Source of the DNA: JAGMDK01 sp023128695
GTDB taxonomy: Bacteria > Planctomycetota > Phycisphaerae > UBA1845 > Fen-1342
DNA: 20,187 bases
Reading direction: 5' to 3'
Assembly (NCBI GenBank): GCA_030628805.1
Contig: DAOVQG010000039.1
Coordinates: 1-20,187 of the forward strand
The position numbers and the translations under genes were made by a program. A model generated the notes under the pieces. That model had not been told where the DNA came from. It did no database searches and worked only from the letters and a program-made list of their open reading frames with translations. Of this stretch, positions 13,150 through 20,187 are shown piece after piece; the stretch's first letter is position 1; each line of letters starts with the position of its first letter.

Positions 13150-16100
13150 TTACGCTACGTGCAAGGCGTCGATGATGTTGGTGCGTGAGGCGTGCCGGGC
13201 AGGTGCTATGCCGGCGAGGATGCACAAACCCACGGTCAACGCGACCGCCGCCCCGACCAGGTCCCAGGGCACGGCCATGGCAAGCTGGTAACCCCACATC
13301 CGCTCGGTCATGATGGTGATGTTCCACGCCAGGTGTGTGCCCAGCCCCAGCCCCAGGCCGCTTCCGAGCACTCCCAGCACCAGCGCCTCGCCGATGACCA
13401 GCCGCAGCACCAGCCCGCGGGTCGCGCCCACGGCCCGCATGACCGCCACCTGCTTTGTGCGGCTGGCCACGTTGGCCGTCATCAAGTTGGCCACTCCGAT
13501 CGCCGCCACCAGCAGCGCGACGGCGGGAACGGCGGTGAGCAGGTAAGTCATCTTCTTCAGCTCGCTGTCGATCTCGTCCTTCAACTCGCGGGCGGTGCCG
13601 TAGAAAATCTGCGGCGCGTCGAGCTTCTTCCGCAACTCGTTGAGCACGTGGAACTCTTCGCGGTAATTCTGCCAACGGCGTTCGAGCGTCTCCTCCTCAT
13701 TGTAGTACTTCGACGGCATCCAGGCTCCCTCCGGCGAAGCGCGCGGGGGCGGCCAGTCGGCGGGCGGCGGCTCCGGCGACAGGTCGAAATTGAGCAGGAT
13801 CAGCTTCGTCCCGTCCAGGCCGTAAAGCCGCTTCAAGTCGGCGTTCGCTCCCACCACCGAGCCCGTCGCGGCCACCCGGGCCTCGCTCTGGACCTGGAAA
13901 TAGCTGGCCGCGATGTCGAGGGCCGGCGAATCGATGACGCCCGCCACCCGGAACGTGGTCCAGCGCGCATTGAACCAGATGCGGACCTGGTTGCTGATGA
14001 GGACGTTGCCGTCTTTATCCTGGACCACCGCGACCCCCTTCCGGCGAGCGCGGGCGAAGTCGGCCGCCACCAGCACGAATTGCTCCTTCTTCAACAAAGC
14101 ATTCAGTAGTTTGGCGGCAGCACCCTCCTCACCGGCGGCGAACTTCCTGTGCCGGTCTTTCAGAGGGGACGGCGGGAAGTGGTCACTGCTTTGTTCCCAG
14201 GCAGCCCGGGCCGCCTCCTCGTCCACGTTGAAATAGTCCTTGAGGATCGTGCGGGCGAGCTCCTCATCGCCATCGCAATGCCTCTTCAATAACACACGCG
14301 TTGTGTCTACGTCCCCCTCCAGGAACTTCAACTTGATCAGGTCGAAGAACGAATCGGGCTCGACGCCCAGGAAGTAGGTGAACGAGCGGACGAGGTCCTC
14401 GCCCAGAACGGGGCGTTCCTCGACGATAACGTTGGGGGCGTTGGCCGCCGTGTAGCTTTTTACGCCGGGCGTGGCGGCGACCGCGCCGGCAACGTCACCC
14501 TTCATCTGATCGAAACTCCAGAGGTAGGCCTCCGGAAATTCCTTGGGGAACTGCCAGCCGCTCCGGAAGCTCGCGTCGAAGGTGACCAGGCTGACGATCA
14601 GCGAGAGCCCGACCATCAATCCGCACACGATGCCGGCCGAACGCCACACCGCGCGTCCCACCTGGTCCTGCAAGAGCCGCAGGCGTACGCCGACCAGCAG
14701 GGCCACGATCGGGACGGCCAGTCGGCTCACGACCCAGACGAGCAGCGGGGCCGCCAGGGCGTAGACGATATAGAGCAGCACCACGGACAGGGCCGACCAC
14801 TGGCCGAATTCCACGTCGCGGCGCACCCAGTGACTAACGATGTAGACCTGGACGGCCAGCGTCGTGACCGCGAGCACGAAGACCACCAGCAACACCCATA
14901 AGCCCGCGCTGCGGGCCCGCGGGCGGGTGGCTTCGAGGGGGGAGACGGTCGCGGCGGCAAACGCCGGCAGTAACCCGGCCACGAAGGTCGTTGCCAGCCC
15001 GGCGATGACCGCCAGCAAGATTCCGTTTTGGCTGACCATATACGTCCCGACATAGTCCGGGACGAGCCAGACGGACAGCTTGGTGAGCCCCAGGCCGATC
15101 GGGACGCCGAAGATGATGCCCAGCACCCCGAGCGGAAACACCTCGACCAGCGTCAACCAAGCCAATTGGCCGCGGGTCATGCCGACACAGCGCAGCAGCC
15201 CCATCTGCGTGATCCGTTCGATCATGCCCATGCTGAGCGTGCTGAGGATGATGAACAGGGCCGTCAGCATCGCCACGCAACTCATCAGCACGAGCACCAT
15301 CTGCTGCTGGTCCTGGGCCGCTTTGAGCTGGGCCTGCCGGAGAGCGGCGCTGCGCACCTGGGCGTGGGGGGCGATGCTCCGAACCGCCACGTGAATCCGG
15401 GCGGCGGTGAGGCGGAGGCTGTTGCGATCGTACTCGTGCAGCACGATGTCGATCGCGTTCACCAGGGCGTGCTTCAGGCAGATCTGCTGTAGCACGGGCA
15501 GGCGGACCAGAGCCACGCCTTTGATAAAGCGGGCGATCCGCCGCCGCTGGATCAAGCCCACGATTTCCAGCGCGACGGGTTTGTCGCCCGGCTCGCCGCT
15601 GCGCCAGATGAGAATGCTGTCGCCGACGCCGATCTGCTCCTCCTCCGCGACCGCCACCTCCAGGACACACGCGAATTCGTCCGCGGTGGTGATCATGCGT
15701 CCGGCGACGAGCATCTCGTTCCAATCGCGGATGTCGAACTCGCGTCTCAGGTCGATGCCATAGACGTCGAGATCGTCCATGGTCGGGCTCCAGCGCCGCG
15801 GGGTCTCCGTCGCGGCCTCCAGGTTCGCCCGTTTTACCGTCACTGCTTTCAAGCGCTGTACGAGCAGGGGCGTGACGTACTTGATGTTTTCGATCCGCTT
15901 GCCGTTCTTGCCGTCGCGGAGCCCCTCGATCTTGGTGAGCAGGCGCTGCGGGAGGGTGTCGTACTTGCCCCAGGCGGACTCGATATTGATATGGCTGGCG
16001 CCGACGTATGTGCCGGCCCATTTCTCCACGCTCTCGCGGACGGATTCATAGCAGCAGGTGACCCACACGACCGCGCCCGTGCCGAGCGCGATCGCCAGCA

Positions 16101-16167
16101 CGGCCCCGGCCGTACGGACTCGCTTAACCCGCCAGTTCCTGGTAGCCAGTCGCGACCAGTGCCGCAT
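13150..16167 (-). CDS. FtsX/MacB-type ABC transporter permease with duplicated membrane module
   Basis: This 1005-residue inner-membrane protein has TM1 at about 18-38 and an extracytoplasmic domain at about 46-285. A first FtsX core spans about 288-410 (LMSCVAMLTALFIILSTLSMG, then MGLLRCVGMTRGQLAWLTLVEV). Further helices follow at about 422-447, 458-492 and 508-530, then a second large soluble domain (about 531-870). The C-terminal FtsX core (about 873-1005) has VAVMRAVGATRG and ends APARHASRTNIIDAL. Duplicated FtsX modules around large periplasmic domains recall YbbP- and LolC/MacB-like permeases, which use ATP to drive conformational work in the envelope rather than classical transport. 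The start overlaps the end of the ATPase gene by 44 nt, with AAGGG 8 nt upstream, indicating translational coupling. The substrate is not predictable. Confidence 0.93.
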   Translation of the reverse strand: MRHWSRLATRNWRVKRVRTAGAVLAIALGTGAVVWVTCCYESVRESVEKWAGTYVGASHINIESAWGKYDTLPQRLLTKIEGLRDGKNGKRIENIKYVTPLLVQRLKAVTVKRANLEAATETPRRWSPTMDDLDVYGIDLRREFDIRDWNEMLVAGRMITTADEFACVLEVAVAEEEQIGVGDSILIWRSGEPGDKPVALEIVGLIQRRRIARFIKGVALVRLPVLQQICLKHALVNAIDIVLHEYDRNSLRLTAARIHVAVRSIAPHAQVRSAALRQAQLKAAQDQQQMVLVLMSCVAMLTALFIILSTLSMGMIERITQMGLLRCVGMTRGQLAWLTLVEVFPLGVLGIIFGVPIGLGLTKLSVWLVPDYVGTYMVSQNGILLAVIAGLATTFVAGLLPAFAAATVSPLEATRPRARSAGLWVLLVVFVLAVTTLAVQVYIVSHWVRRDVEFGQWSALSVVLLYIVYALAAPLLVWVVSRLAVPIVALLVGVRLRLLQDQVGRAVWRSAGIVCGLMVGLSLIVSLVTFDASFRSGWQFPKEFPEAYLWSFDQMKGDVAGAVAATPGVKSYTAANAPNVIVEERPVLGEDLVRSFTYFLGVEPDSFFDLIKLKFLEGDVDTTRVLLKRHCDGDEELARTILKDYFNVDEEAARAAWEQSSDHFPPSPLKDRHRKFAAGEEGAAAKLLNALLKKEQFVLVAADFARARRKGVAVVQDKDGNVLISNQVRIWFNARWTTFRVAGVIDSPALDIAASYFQVQSEARVAATGSVVGANADLKRLYGLDGTKLILLNFDLSPEPPPADWPPPRASPEGAWMPSKYYNEEETLERRWQNYREEFHVLNELRKKLDAPQIFYGTARELKDEIDSELKKMTYLLTAVPAVALLVAAIGVANLMTANVASRTKQVAVMRAVGATRGLVLRLVIGEALVLGVLGSGLGLGLGTHLAWNITIMTERMWGYQLAMAVPWDLVGAAVALTVGLCILAGIAPARHASRTNIIDALHVA

Positions 16168-16903
16168 CCGCAGTGCCCTTCGGTTCGAACGACCCGACGA
16201 CGCGCCCGTCCTTCAAGACGACGACGCGGTCCGTATACGCAGCTCCCTGCGCCTCATGGGTCACCATCAAGATCGTCTTCTTCTGCTCGTGGGCGATTTC
16301 CCGCAGCAGGGCCCAGATTTCGGCCGACTGTTTGGAATCGAGATTCCCGGTCGGTTCGTCGGCCAGCACGATGGCCGGATCGTTGAGCAAGGCCCGCGCG
16401 ATCGCGACCCGCTGCTGCTCCCCGCCCGAGAGCGCGTCGGGCCGATGATCCGCCCGCTCACGGAGGTGGACGGTATCGAGCATATTATCCACCCGGGTCC
16501 GGCAGGCGTTGACCGACTTGCCCTCCAGCAGGATCGGCAAGGCCACGTTCTCGCGGGCCGTGAGCGTGGGGAGCAGGTTGTACTCCTGGAAAATGATGCC
16601 CATTCGGCGGCGGCGAAAAAGCGTGCGGGCCCGGTCGGACATCTGCGCGAGGTCATGTCCCTCCACCTGGATCAAGCCCCGGGTGGGTTTGGTAAGCCCG
16701 CCGATGAGGTACAGCAGCGTGCTTTTGCCGGAGCCGCTGGCCCCCATGATCCCGAAGAACGACCCGGCCGGAACCTCCAGATCGACTCCGGCCAGAGCCG
16801 GAACCTCGTGCCCGGCGGTCAGGTACACTTTGTACAAATCCCACGCCGCGACGACGATCGGACCGTCGTTCGAGGTTAGCGGCTCAGGGCTCATTTCGTC
16901 CAT
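16124..16903 (-). CDS. ABC transporter ATP-binding protein, MacB/LolD type
   Basis: From ATG 16903 the protein has 259 residues and all nucleotide-binding motifs: Walker A GASGSGKS (54-61), Q-loop Q106 (IIFQEYNLLPTLTARENV), signature LSGGEQQ (158-164), Walker B AIVLADEP (177-184) with catalytic E183, D-loop GNLDS (186-190) and switch H216. The EYNLLPTLTARENVALP and ADEPTGNLDS stretches are typical of the LolD/MacB/FtsE group that pairs with FtsX-type permeases. Its partner is the overlapping permease gene. Starts at 16903, 16894 (ATG) and 16942 (GTG) are all possible; none has a good Shine-Dalgarno, and I chose the first ATG. A weak promoter-like CTGACG-16-TATACC lies upstream on the minus strand, near 16950-16980. 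Confidence 0.95.
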   Translation of the reverse strand: MDEMSPEPLTSNDGPIVVAAWDLYKVYLTAGHEVPALAGVDLEVPAGSFFGIMGASGSGKSTLLYLIGGLTKPTRGLIQVEGHDLAQMSDRARTLFRRRRMGIIFQEYNLLPTLTARENVALPILLEGKSVNACRTRVDNMLDTVHLRERADHRPDALSGGEQQRVAIARALLNDPAIVLADEPTGNLDSKQSAEIWALLREIAHEQKKTILMVTHEAQGAAYTDRVVVLKDGRVVGSFEPKGTADAALVATGYQELAG

Positions 16904-16994
16904 CGCGGCAGTGTAGGCCGCTGTCGGCGGGTTCACAACCACCGGCCTGGTGGTATAGTGTTGGGGGGGTGGGCGTCAGGAAAGTGGGTAAACC

Positions 16995-17099
16995 GGTGGG
17001 GCGGCCCTCCGCGGCCGCCAGCGGACCGTACTGGCGGGCACGGAGGCCCGCCCCACCCACACGGAGGCCCGCCCCACCCACTATGTTGACGCTCACCCG
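16995..17099. repeat. Dispersed palindromic repeat, copy 2, with 21-bp internal duplication
   Basis: This is the inverted counterpart of 1043-1126. It is 105 bp instead of 84, because a 21-bp unit (starting ACGGAGGCCCGCCCC) is present twice in tandem, at 17040-17060 and 17061-17081. Arms around GGTGGGGCGG and CCGCCCCACC give a long hairpin. It lies between the divergent ABC ATPase and ALG10-like genes, where promoters would be expected. Confidence 0.85.
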
Positions 17100-17143
17100 T
17101 GTTGGAGGGGGCGTGCGTCATTTGCGTGGGTCACCTGTCATTC

Positions 17144-17180
17144 CGAGCTTTTCACCGGCGGTGTGCCACTGCTCTTGAGC
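17144..17180 (+). repeat. TGTGCCACTGCTC element, copy cut off at a gene start
   Basis: From CGAGCTTTTCACCG (17144) to CTTGAGC (17180) this matches the reverse complement of 11680-11720 almost base for base, but the final CAGTG of the element is missing. The start codon of the ALG10-like gene follows 4 nt later (17185). Confidence 0.8.
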
Positions 17181-17184
17181 GGAA

Positions 17185-18492
17185 ATGAATGCTGAAACGA
17201 CCGTGAGCGGTTTTAATCCCGCGGGGCGCACGGACCGGCGGCGCAGCACTGCCATCCGGGCCGCCCTGTGCCTCGCGCTGCTGGGCATCGTCGTGTGGTA
17301 CGTGCTGGTGACGCTCCGCCGGCCGACGCTCATGGGCGATGAGCACTACCACGTCCCCGCCATCCGAGCCCTGGCCGACGGCGACTGGGAGGCCGCGCGC
17401 GCCCTCCCGATGCTCCCGACGTATCACATCATTGCCGTGCTGCCGCTGCACGTTCTGGGCCGTGAGTTGTGGGTGCTCCGCGCGCTGAACGCGGTGTTGG
17501 CCTGCCTGGCGATCATTCTCTACCACACCGCCGCCCGCGTGCGGCACGCGAATTACGGCCCCCAAGACCTGCTTCGCTTGGCCTGGAACCCGTTGCTACT
17601 GCCGTACTGGGTGCTGATATACACGGACGTCGCCTCGCTGTTGATGTTGCTGGCGGCGTTGAATTTCCACGTGCGGTCTCGCCACGCGCTGGCCGCCGGG
17701 GGGCTGCTGCTGGCGTGTCTGATCCGGCAGGACAACGCCGTCTGGGTCATCTTCTTCGCGACTTTGGCCGCGGTCGAATTGTGGCAAACCCGGCCCGAGC
17801 CACGCCCGGGGTACCGAGTCCTGCCACGCTTCCTGCGGCGGCGCGCGCTGCCCGTGCTGTGGCCCTATCTGCCGGTGAGCGTCGCCGCGGCGGCCTTGCT
17901 CGTGGTGAATACGGGGCCGACCTATCTGCCTAATCTAATGAAGGAGCCGCGGTTCAATCCGGCGCAGTTCTACGTCCTGGCGCTGACCGCCGGCTTGTTG
18001 TGGGCCCCGTTTTGGGTCGAGCATCTCGTCCGGGCCTGGCCGCGTCGCTTCGGCCCGGCACTGATGCGGCCGGGACGCTGCGCCGCGGTCGTCGCCGTGG
18101 TCGGTTTGCTGGCACTGGCCTTCCGGAACCCCCACCCGTGGAACCTGGATCTGAGTTTCCTGCGGAACTGGCCGCTTTACGCGCTGACCTTGTGGCCCTT
18201 CACGCGCTTCCTCGCCGCGGCGGTCATCGTGGTCTGTGGCGTGACGCTCCTATCCGCGACGTGGAGCAGTCCCGCCCGGCGGACACTCGGCCTGATCTGG
18301 CTGTTCGCGCTGCTGTTCGTGCTGCCGCACTACCTGGTCGACCCGCGCTATTACATTTTCCCGTTCGTGCTGGTGGATTTCTTCACGCCCTACAGCCCGG
18401 CGCAGGCCCGGCGGCTCACGGCATGGTACCTGCTGCTGAGCGTCGGCGTCGCGCTGTTCATCGTGGGACGCTCGGGGGGCGGGGTTTGGTAG
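17185..18492 (+). CDS. ALG10/DIE2-like GT-C membrane glucosyltransferase homologue
   Basis: The 435-residue protein has many membrane helices and resembles eukaryotic ALG10 (DIE2; CAZy GT59), which adds the terminal alpha-1,2-glucose to the dolichol-linked N-glycan precursor. Matches made by eye to remembered human ALG10, in the same order: MGDEHYHVPAIRALADGDW (50-68) to MDEIFHLPQAQRYCEG; NPLLLPYWVLIYTDVASL (135-152) to FPTLYFFNFLYYTEAGS; RQDNAVWVIFFA (181-192) to RQTNIIWAVFCA; LWPYLPV..ALLVVNTG (225-244) to TWPYILL..AFVVVNGG; LPHYLVDPRYYIFPFVLVDF (380-399) to VPQKLLEFRYFILPYVIYRL. D52/E53 lie in the first loop, where GT-C enzymes keep catalytic acids. The donor is probably polyprenyl-phosphate-linked glucose, but the acceptor is unknown. 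The start ATG has a weak GGAA just upstream, and the gene stands alone on the plus strand. Confidence 0.7.
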   Translation: MNAETTVSGFNPAGRTDRRRSTAIRAALCLALLGIVVWYVLVTLRRPTLMGDEHYHVPAIRALADGDWEAARALPMLPTYHIIAVLPLHVLGRELWVLRALNAVLACLAIILYHTAARVRHANYGPQDLLRLAWNPLLLPYWVLIYTDVASLLMLLAALNFHVRSRHALAAGGLLLACLIRQDNAVWVIFFATLAAVELWQTRPEPRPGYRVLPRFLRRRALPVLWPYLPVSVAAAALLVVNTGPTYLPNLMKEPRFNPAQFYVLALTAGLLWAPFWVEHLVRAWPRRFGPALMRPGRCAAVVAVVGLLALAFRNPHPWNLDLSFLRNWPLYALTLWPFTRFLAAAVIVVCGVTLLSATWSSPARRTLGLIWLFALLFVLPHYLVDPRYYIFPFVLVDFFTPYSPAQARRLTAWYLLLSVGVALFIVGRSGGGVW

Positions 18493-18510
18493 AGGCACCC
18501 CGGGGCCTAT

Positions 18511-18656
18511 TCCGGCATTGCGCGCGCGGTGTTCTCTACGCCTTCTGTATTCCCTATTCCCTATTCTGTATTCTATATTCTGTATTCTGTATTCTGTATT
18601 CTGTATTCTGTATTCTCACCCTGCTCCGGCCTTGCGCGTGAGGTGTTCTCTATGCC
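18511..18656. repeat. TATTCTG heptamer array between 32-bp direct repeats
   Basis: About ten heptamers, mostly TATTCTG with TATTCCC and TATTCTA variants, run from about 18547 to 18616. They are flanked by direct repeats at 18511-18542 and 18625-18656 that agree at 28 of 32 positions and share GGTGTTCTCTA. The right-hand repeat includes the stop codon of the OPA transporter gene (18650-18652). The block lies between two convergent genes and has no coding value. Confidence 0.85.
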
Positions 18657-20062
18657 CCTTTTATCTTCCGCCCGCGCGTCCGCCACCAGACATAGGTCAT
18701 CAGCAACATCCCGATCAGGCTGAACGGCAACATGAAATAGAACCACGCCGTCCAGCCGAGGGCCGTTTGCGCAACCGTGTAGTCAATCAAGCGGCCCAGC
18801 CCGACGCCGGCACACCCGGCCCCGAAGTACTGGAAGGAGTCGATGACCCCGGACGCAAAGCCGGCCATCTTTCGCCCGCCGAGGTCCATGGCGGCGGCGG
18901 TTCCCAAGATCGAGTGGGTGGAGTTGCACGTCAACGAGATCAAGAGCGTCATAACGACTGCCAGCCCCGCGCTGGCGGTGGCCGTATTACCCAGCAGCAA
19001 CGCCGCGGCGAGGATGACGGCACTCTCGATGCCGTACAAGGCCATGGCCACCGGGGCCCGGCGACCCTTGAACAGCAGGTCCGAGATGAAGCCGGCGCTG
19101 AGTGAACCGATGACCGCCGTGATCGGCATCAGCGCCCCGGTAATGATCACCAGCGCGGAGTCGGCGATATCCAGACCCCACTCCCGATCAAAATACAGTA
19201 CCCACCAGTCGAATTGGGCCGTACGCACCACGCCGGTGCAGAAATAGGCCCCCGCCGTTACCCAGACCATCTTCTTACGGGCAATCGTCTTGAGGACGAC
19301 CCCAAGTGGAATTCTCTCTTCATAGTCGGCATCCGCGAAATCTTCATCCTGGGCGTGTTGGATGCTGTAGCCGGTTTCTTCCGGATCGTTTCGCACGACA
19401 ACGTACATTAGCACGACGACTATCGAGACAATGCAGGGCGGGATCCAGAACAGCCAGCGCCAGTGCAGTGCCGGGATGTCCAGCGTCAGCACGATGAGGG
19501 GGATAGCGCAGCCGGCCAGCAGCAACGGCCCCAGCGCGTTGATCGAGATGAGGCCGAACTGGATCATCAAGCCGAATATGCCGGCAAAGCGGCCACGCTC
19601 GGAGCGGGGGAACCAGGCCGTGTTGACTTTGATCATCCCGGGTGCGCCGAACGCCTGCGCGTAACCGTCACTGCCACGAATGATGATGAGAAGCAGTAGG
19701 ATACTGCCCGTCCCGGCGTACGAGGCCAGGCCGAACACCACATTCAAAACGATGGTCAGCAGGGCCCCGATGGCCATGGCCTGCTTGCCGCCGATCCGAT
19801 CCGTCAACAACCCGTTGCACATTTGCCCAAAGGCATAACACCAGTGGCGGGCGGAGTTGATCATCCCATATTGAGCATTGTTCAGCCCAAACTGGTCCAG
19901 GATTCTTGGCGCTGCGATCGAGAGGTTATAGCGACACATATAGTACGAGGCGTACATCAGCCCCAGCATGAACCAGTTCTGCCCGCGCCGGGCTCGAAAG
20001 CCGGGCGGGTGGACCGGGACCTCGTTTCCTTCGGGTACCGCTTTGTCTGGTTTTGCGCTCAT
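18650..20062 (-). CDS. OPA-family (GlpT/UhpT-like) organophosphate transporter
   Basis: This 470-residue protein of the major facilitator superfamily has about 12 membrane helices. It fits the organophosphate:phosphate antiporter family: YYMCRYNLSIAAP (40-52), DRIGGK (88-93), AWFPRSERGRFAGIFG (149-164) and GGRKMAGFASGVIDSFQYFGA near the C-terminus. R44 and R280 (GVVRTAQFDWWVLY) align with R45 and R269 of E. coli GlpT, which bind the phosphate group. By eye the GlpT H165 position appears to be a non-histidine here (I167/Q168), so the substrate may differ from glycerol-3-phosphate. The start ATG has only a poorly spaced GAGG. TTGTCA (20105-20110) and GATAGA (20081-20086), 18 nt apart, could be its promoter. 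The gene converges on the ALG10-like gene. Confidence 0.9.
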   Translation of the reverse strand: MSAKPDKAVPEGNEVPVHPPGFRARRGQNWFMLGLMYASYYMCRYNLSIAAPRILDQFGLNNAQYGMINSARHWCYAFGQMCNGLLTDRIGGKQAMAIGALLTIVLNVVFGLASYAGTGSILLLLIIIRGSDGYAQAFGAPGMIKVNTAWFPRSERGRFAGIFGLMIQFGLISINALGPLLLAGCAIPLIVLTLDIPALHWRWLFWIPPCIVSIVVVLMYVVVRNDPEETGYSIQHAQDEDFADADYEERIPLGVVLKTIARKKMVWVTAGAYFCTGVVRTAQFDWWVLYFDREWGLDIADSALVIITGALMPITAVIGSLSAGFISDLLFKGRRAPVAMALYGIESAVILAAALLLGNTATASAGLAVVMTLLISLTCNSTHSILGTAAAMDLGGRKMAGFASGVIDSFQYFGAGCAGVGLGRLIDYTVAQTALGWTAWFYFMLPFSLIGMLLMTYVWWRTRGRKIKGA

Positions 20063-20080
20063 GCCTCGTACTATTCAGAA

Positions 20081-20110
20081 TCTATCCACGTTTCACTAGT
20101 ACTCTGACAA
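20081..20110 (-). promoter_or_regulatory. Weak candidate promoter of the OPA transporter gene
   Basis: On the minus strand TTGTCA (20105-20110) is 18 nt from GATAGA (20081-20086). The -35 is good (five of six), but the -10 is poor. It lies between the repeat at 20129-20152 and the start codon, where a promoter is expected. Confidence 0.25.
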
Positions 20111-20128
20111 TCCTCAATTGACGGTTTC

Positions 20129-20152
20129 GTGTGCCACTGCTCTTGAGCAGTG
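20129..20152 (+). repeat. TGTGCCACTGCTC element, further copy
   Basis: This 24-bp copy is full length through CAGTG and carries the CACTGCTC-TT-GAGCAGTG palindrome. It sits about 70 bp upstream of the OPA transporter start and matches the arms at 11630-11652 and 11680-11702. Confidence 0.85.
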
Positions 20153-20187
20153 CTACGCTTCGCCGAGTGCACCGAGATCGTTAAGAA

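Noticed and set aside
14834..16021. Minus-strand 395-codon frame overlapping the ABC permease in another frame
   Set aside because: It is extremely arginine/proline-rich, lacks domains, and overlaps a clear FtsX-type permease.
16969..17178. Open frame of 69 codons upstream of the ALG10-like gene
   Set aside because: It is made entirely of dispersed repeat sequence (16995-17099 and 17144-17180), so the apparent peptide is an artefact of the repeats.
18518..19105. Plus-strand open frames giving FCILYSVFCILYS-type peptides
   Set aside because: They result from the TATTCTG heptamer array, whose 7-bp period cycles through three frames, and then run antisense to the OPA transporter.

Overview
The window looks like a chromosomal segment of a Planctomycetota bacterium, probably of the class Phycisphaerae or a relative. 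This is inferred from several features together: high G+C; a large secreted protein ending in a dockerin-like module of the type GDxDxDGDVDLADF; many extracellular proteins with Sec signals; a KDO (lipopolysaccharide) gene; and intergenic spaces packed with short palindromic and heptameric repeats. No rRNA, tRNA, CRISPR array, phage gene or transposase gene was seen.

Layout, left to right. On the minus strand, kdsA (187-1008) follows a giant secreted C25 (gingipain-type) cysteine protease of 1552 residues (1170-5828). A 511-bp gap carries a TIR-flanked block of three 41-bp tandem repeats. Next, also on the minus strand, come a secreted S9 prolyl-oligopeptidase-type peptidase (6340-8418) and a tiny DoxX/MauE-like membrane ORF (8454-8621), both read from a good sigma70-type promoter at 8752-8780. 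A gene-free stretch (8781-9185) holds a strong minus-strand intrinsic terminator with only structured non-coding sequence and a possible promoter upstream, so it may be a small RNA gene.

On the plus strand follow a small lipoprotein (9186-9644), enolase (9647-10942) and an FtsB/DivIC-like septum protein (11054-11599); eno next to ftsB is also found in proteobacteria. Then, on the minus strand, a MacB/LolD-type ABC ATPase (16124-16903) overlaps a 1005-residue FtsX-type permease (13150-16167), with a membrane-anchored TPR protein (11902-13011) downstream. The right end has a plus-strand multi-spanning protein that resembles eukaryotic ALG10 glucosyltransferase (17185-18492) and a convergent minus-strand OPA-family (GlpT/UhpT-like) organophosphate transporter (18650-20062).

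How the genes work together: the window mixes housekeeping functions (glycolysis, KDO synthesis, division) with envelope and secretion functions (two secreted peptidases, an envelope ABC system, a lipoprotein, a GT-C glycosyltransferase). It is not one pathway. I saw no obvious new defence or biosynthetic cluster. The most notable items are the ALG10-like protein, the possible small RNA near 8866-9079, and the unusually varied repeat families that occupy most gene boundaries. All family assignments are from reading the protein sequences by eye; no database search was run.
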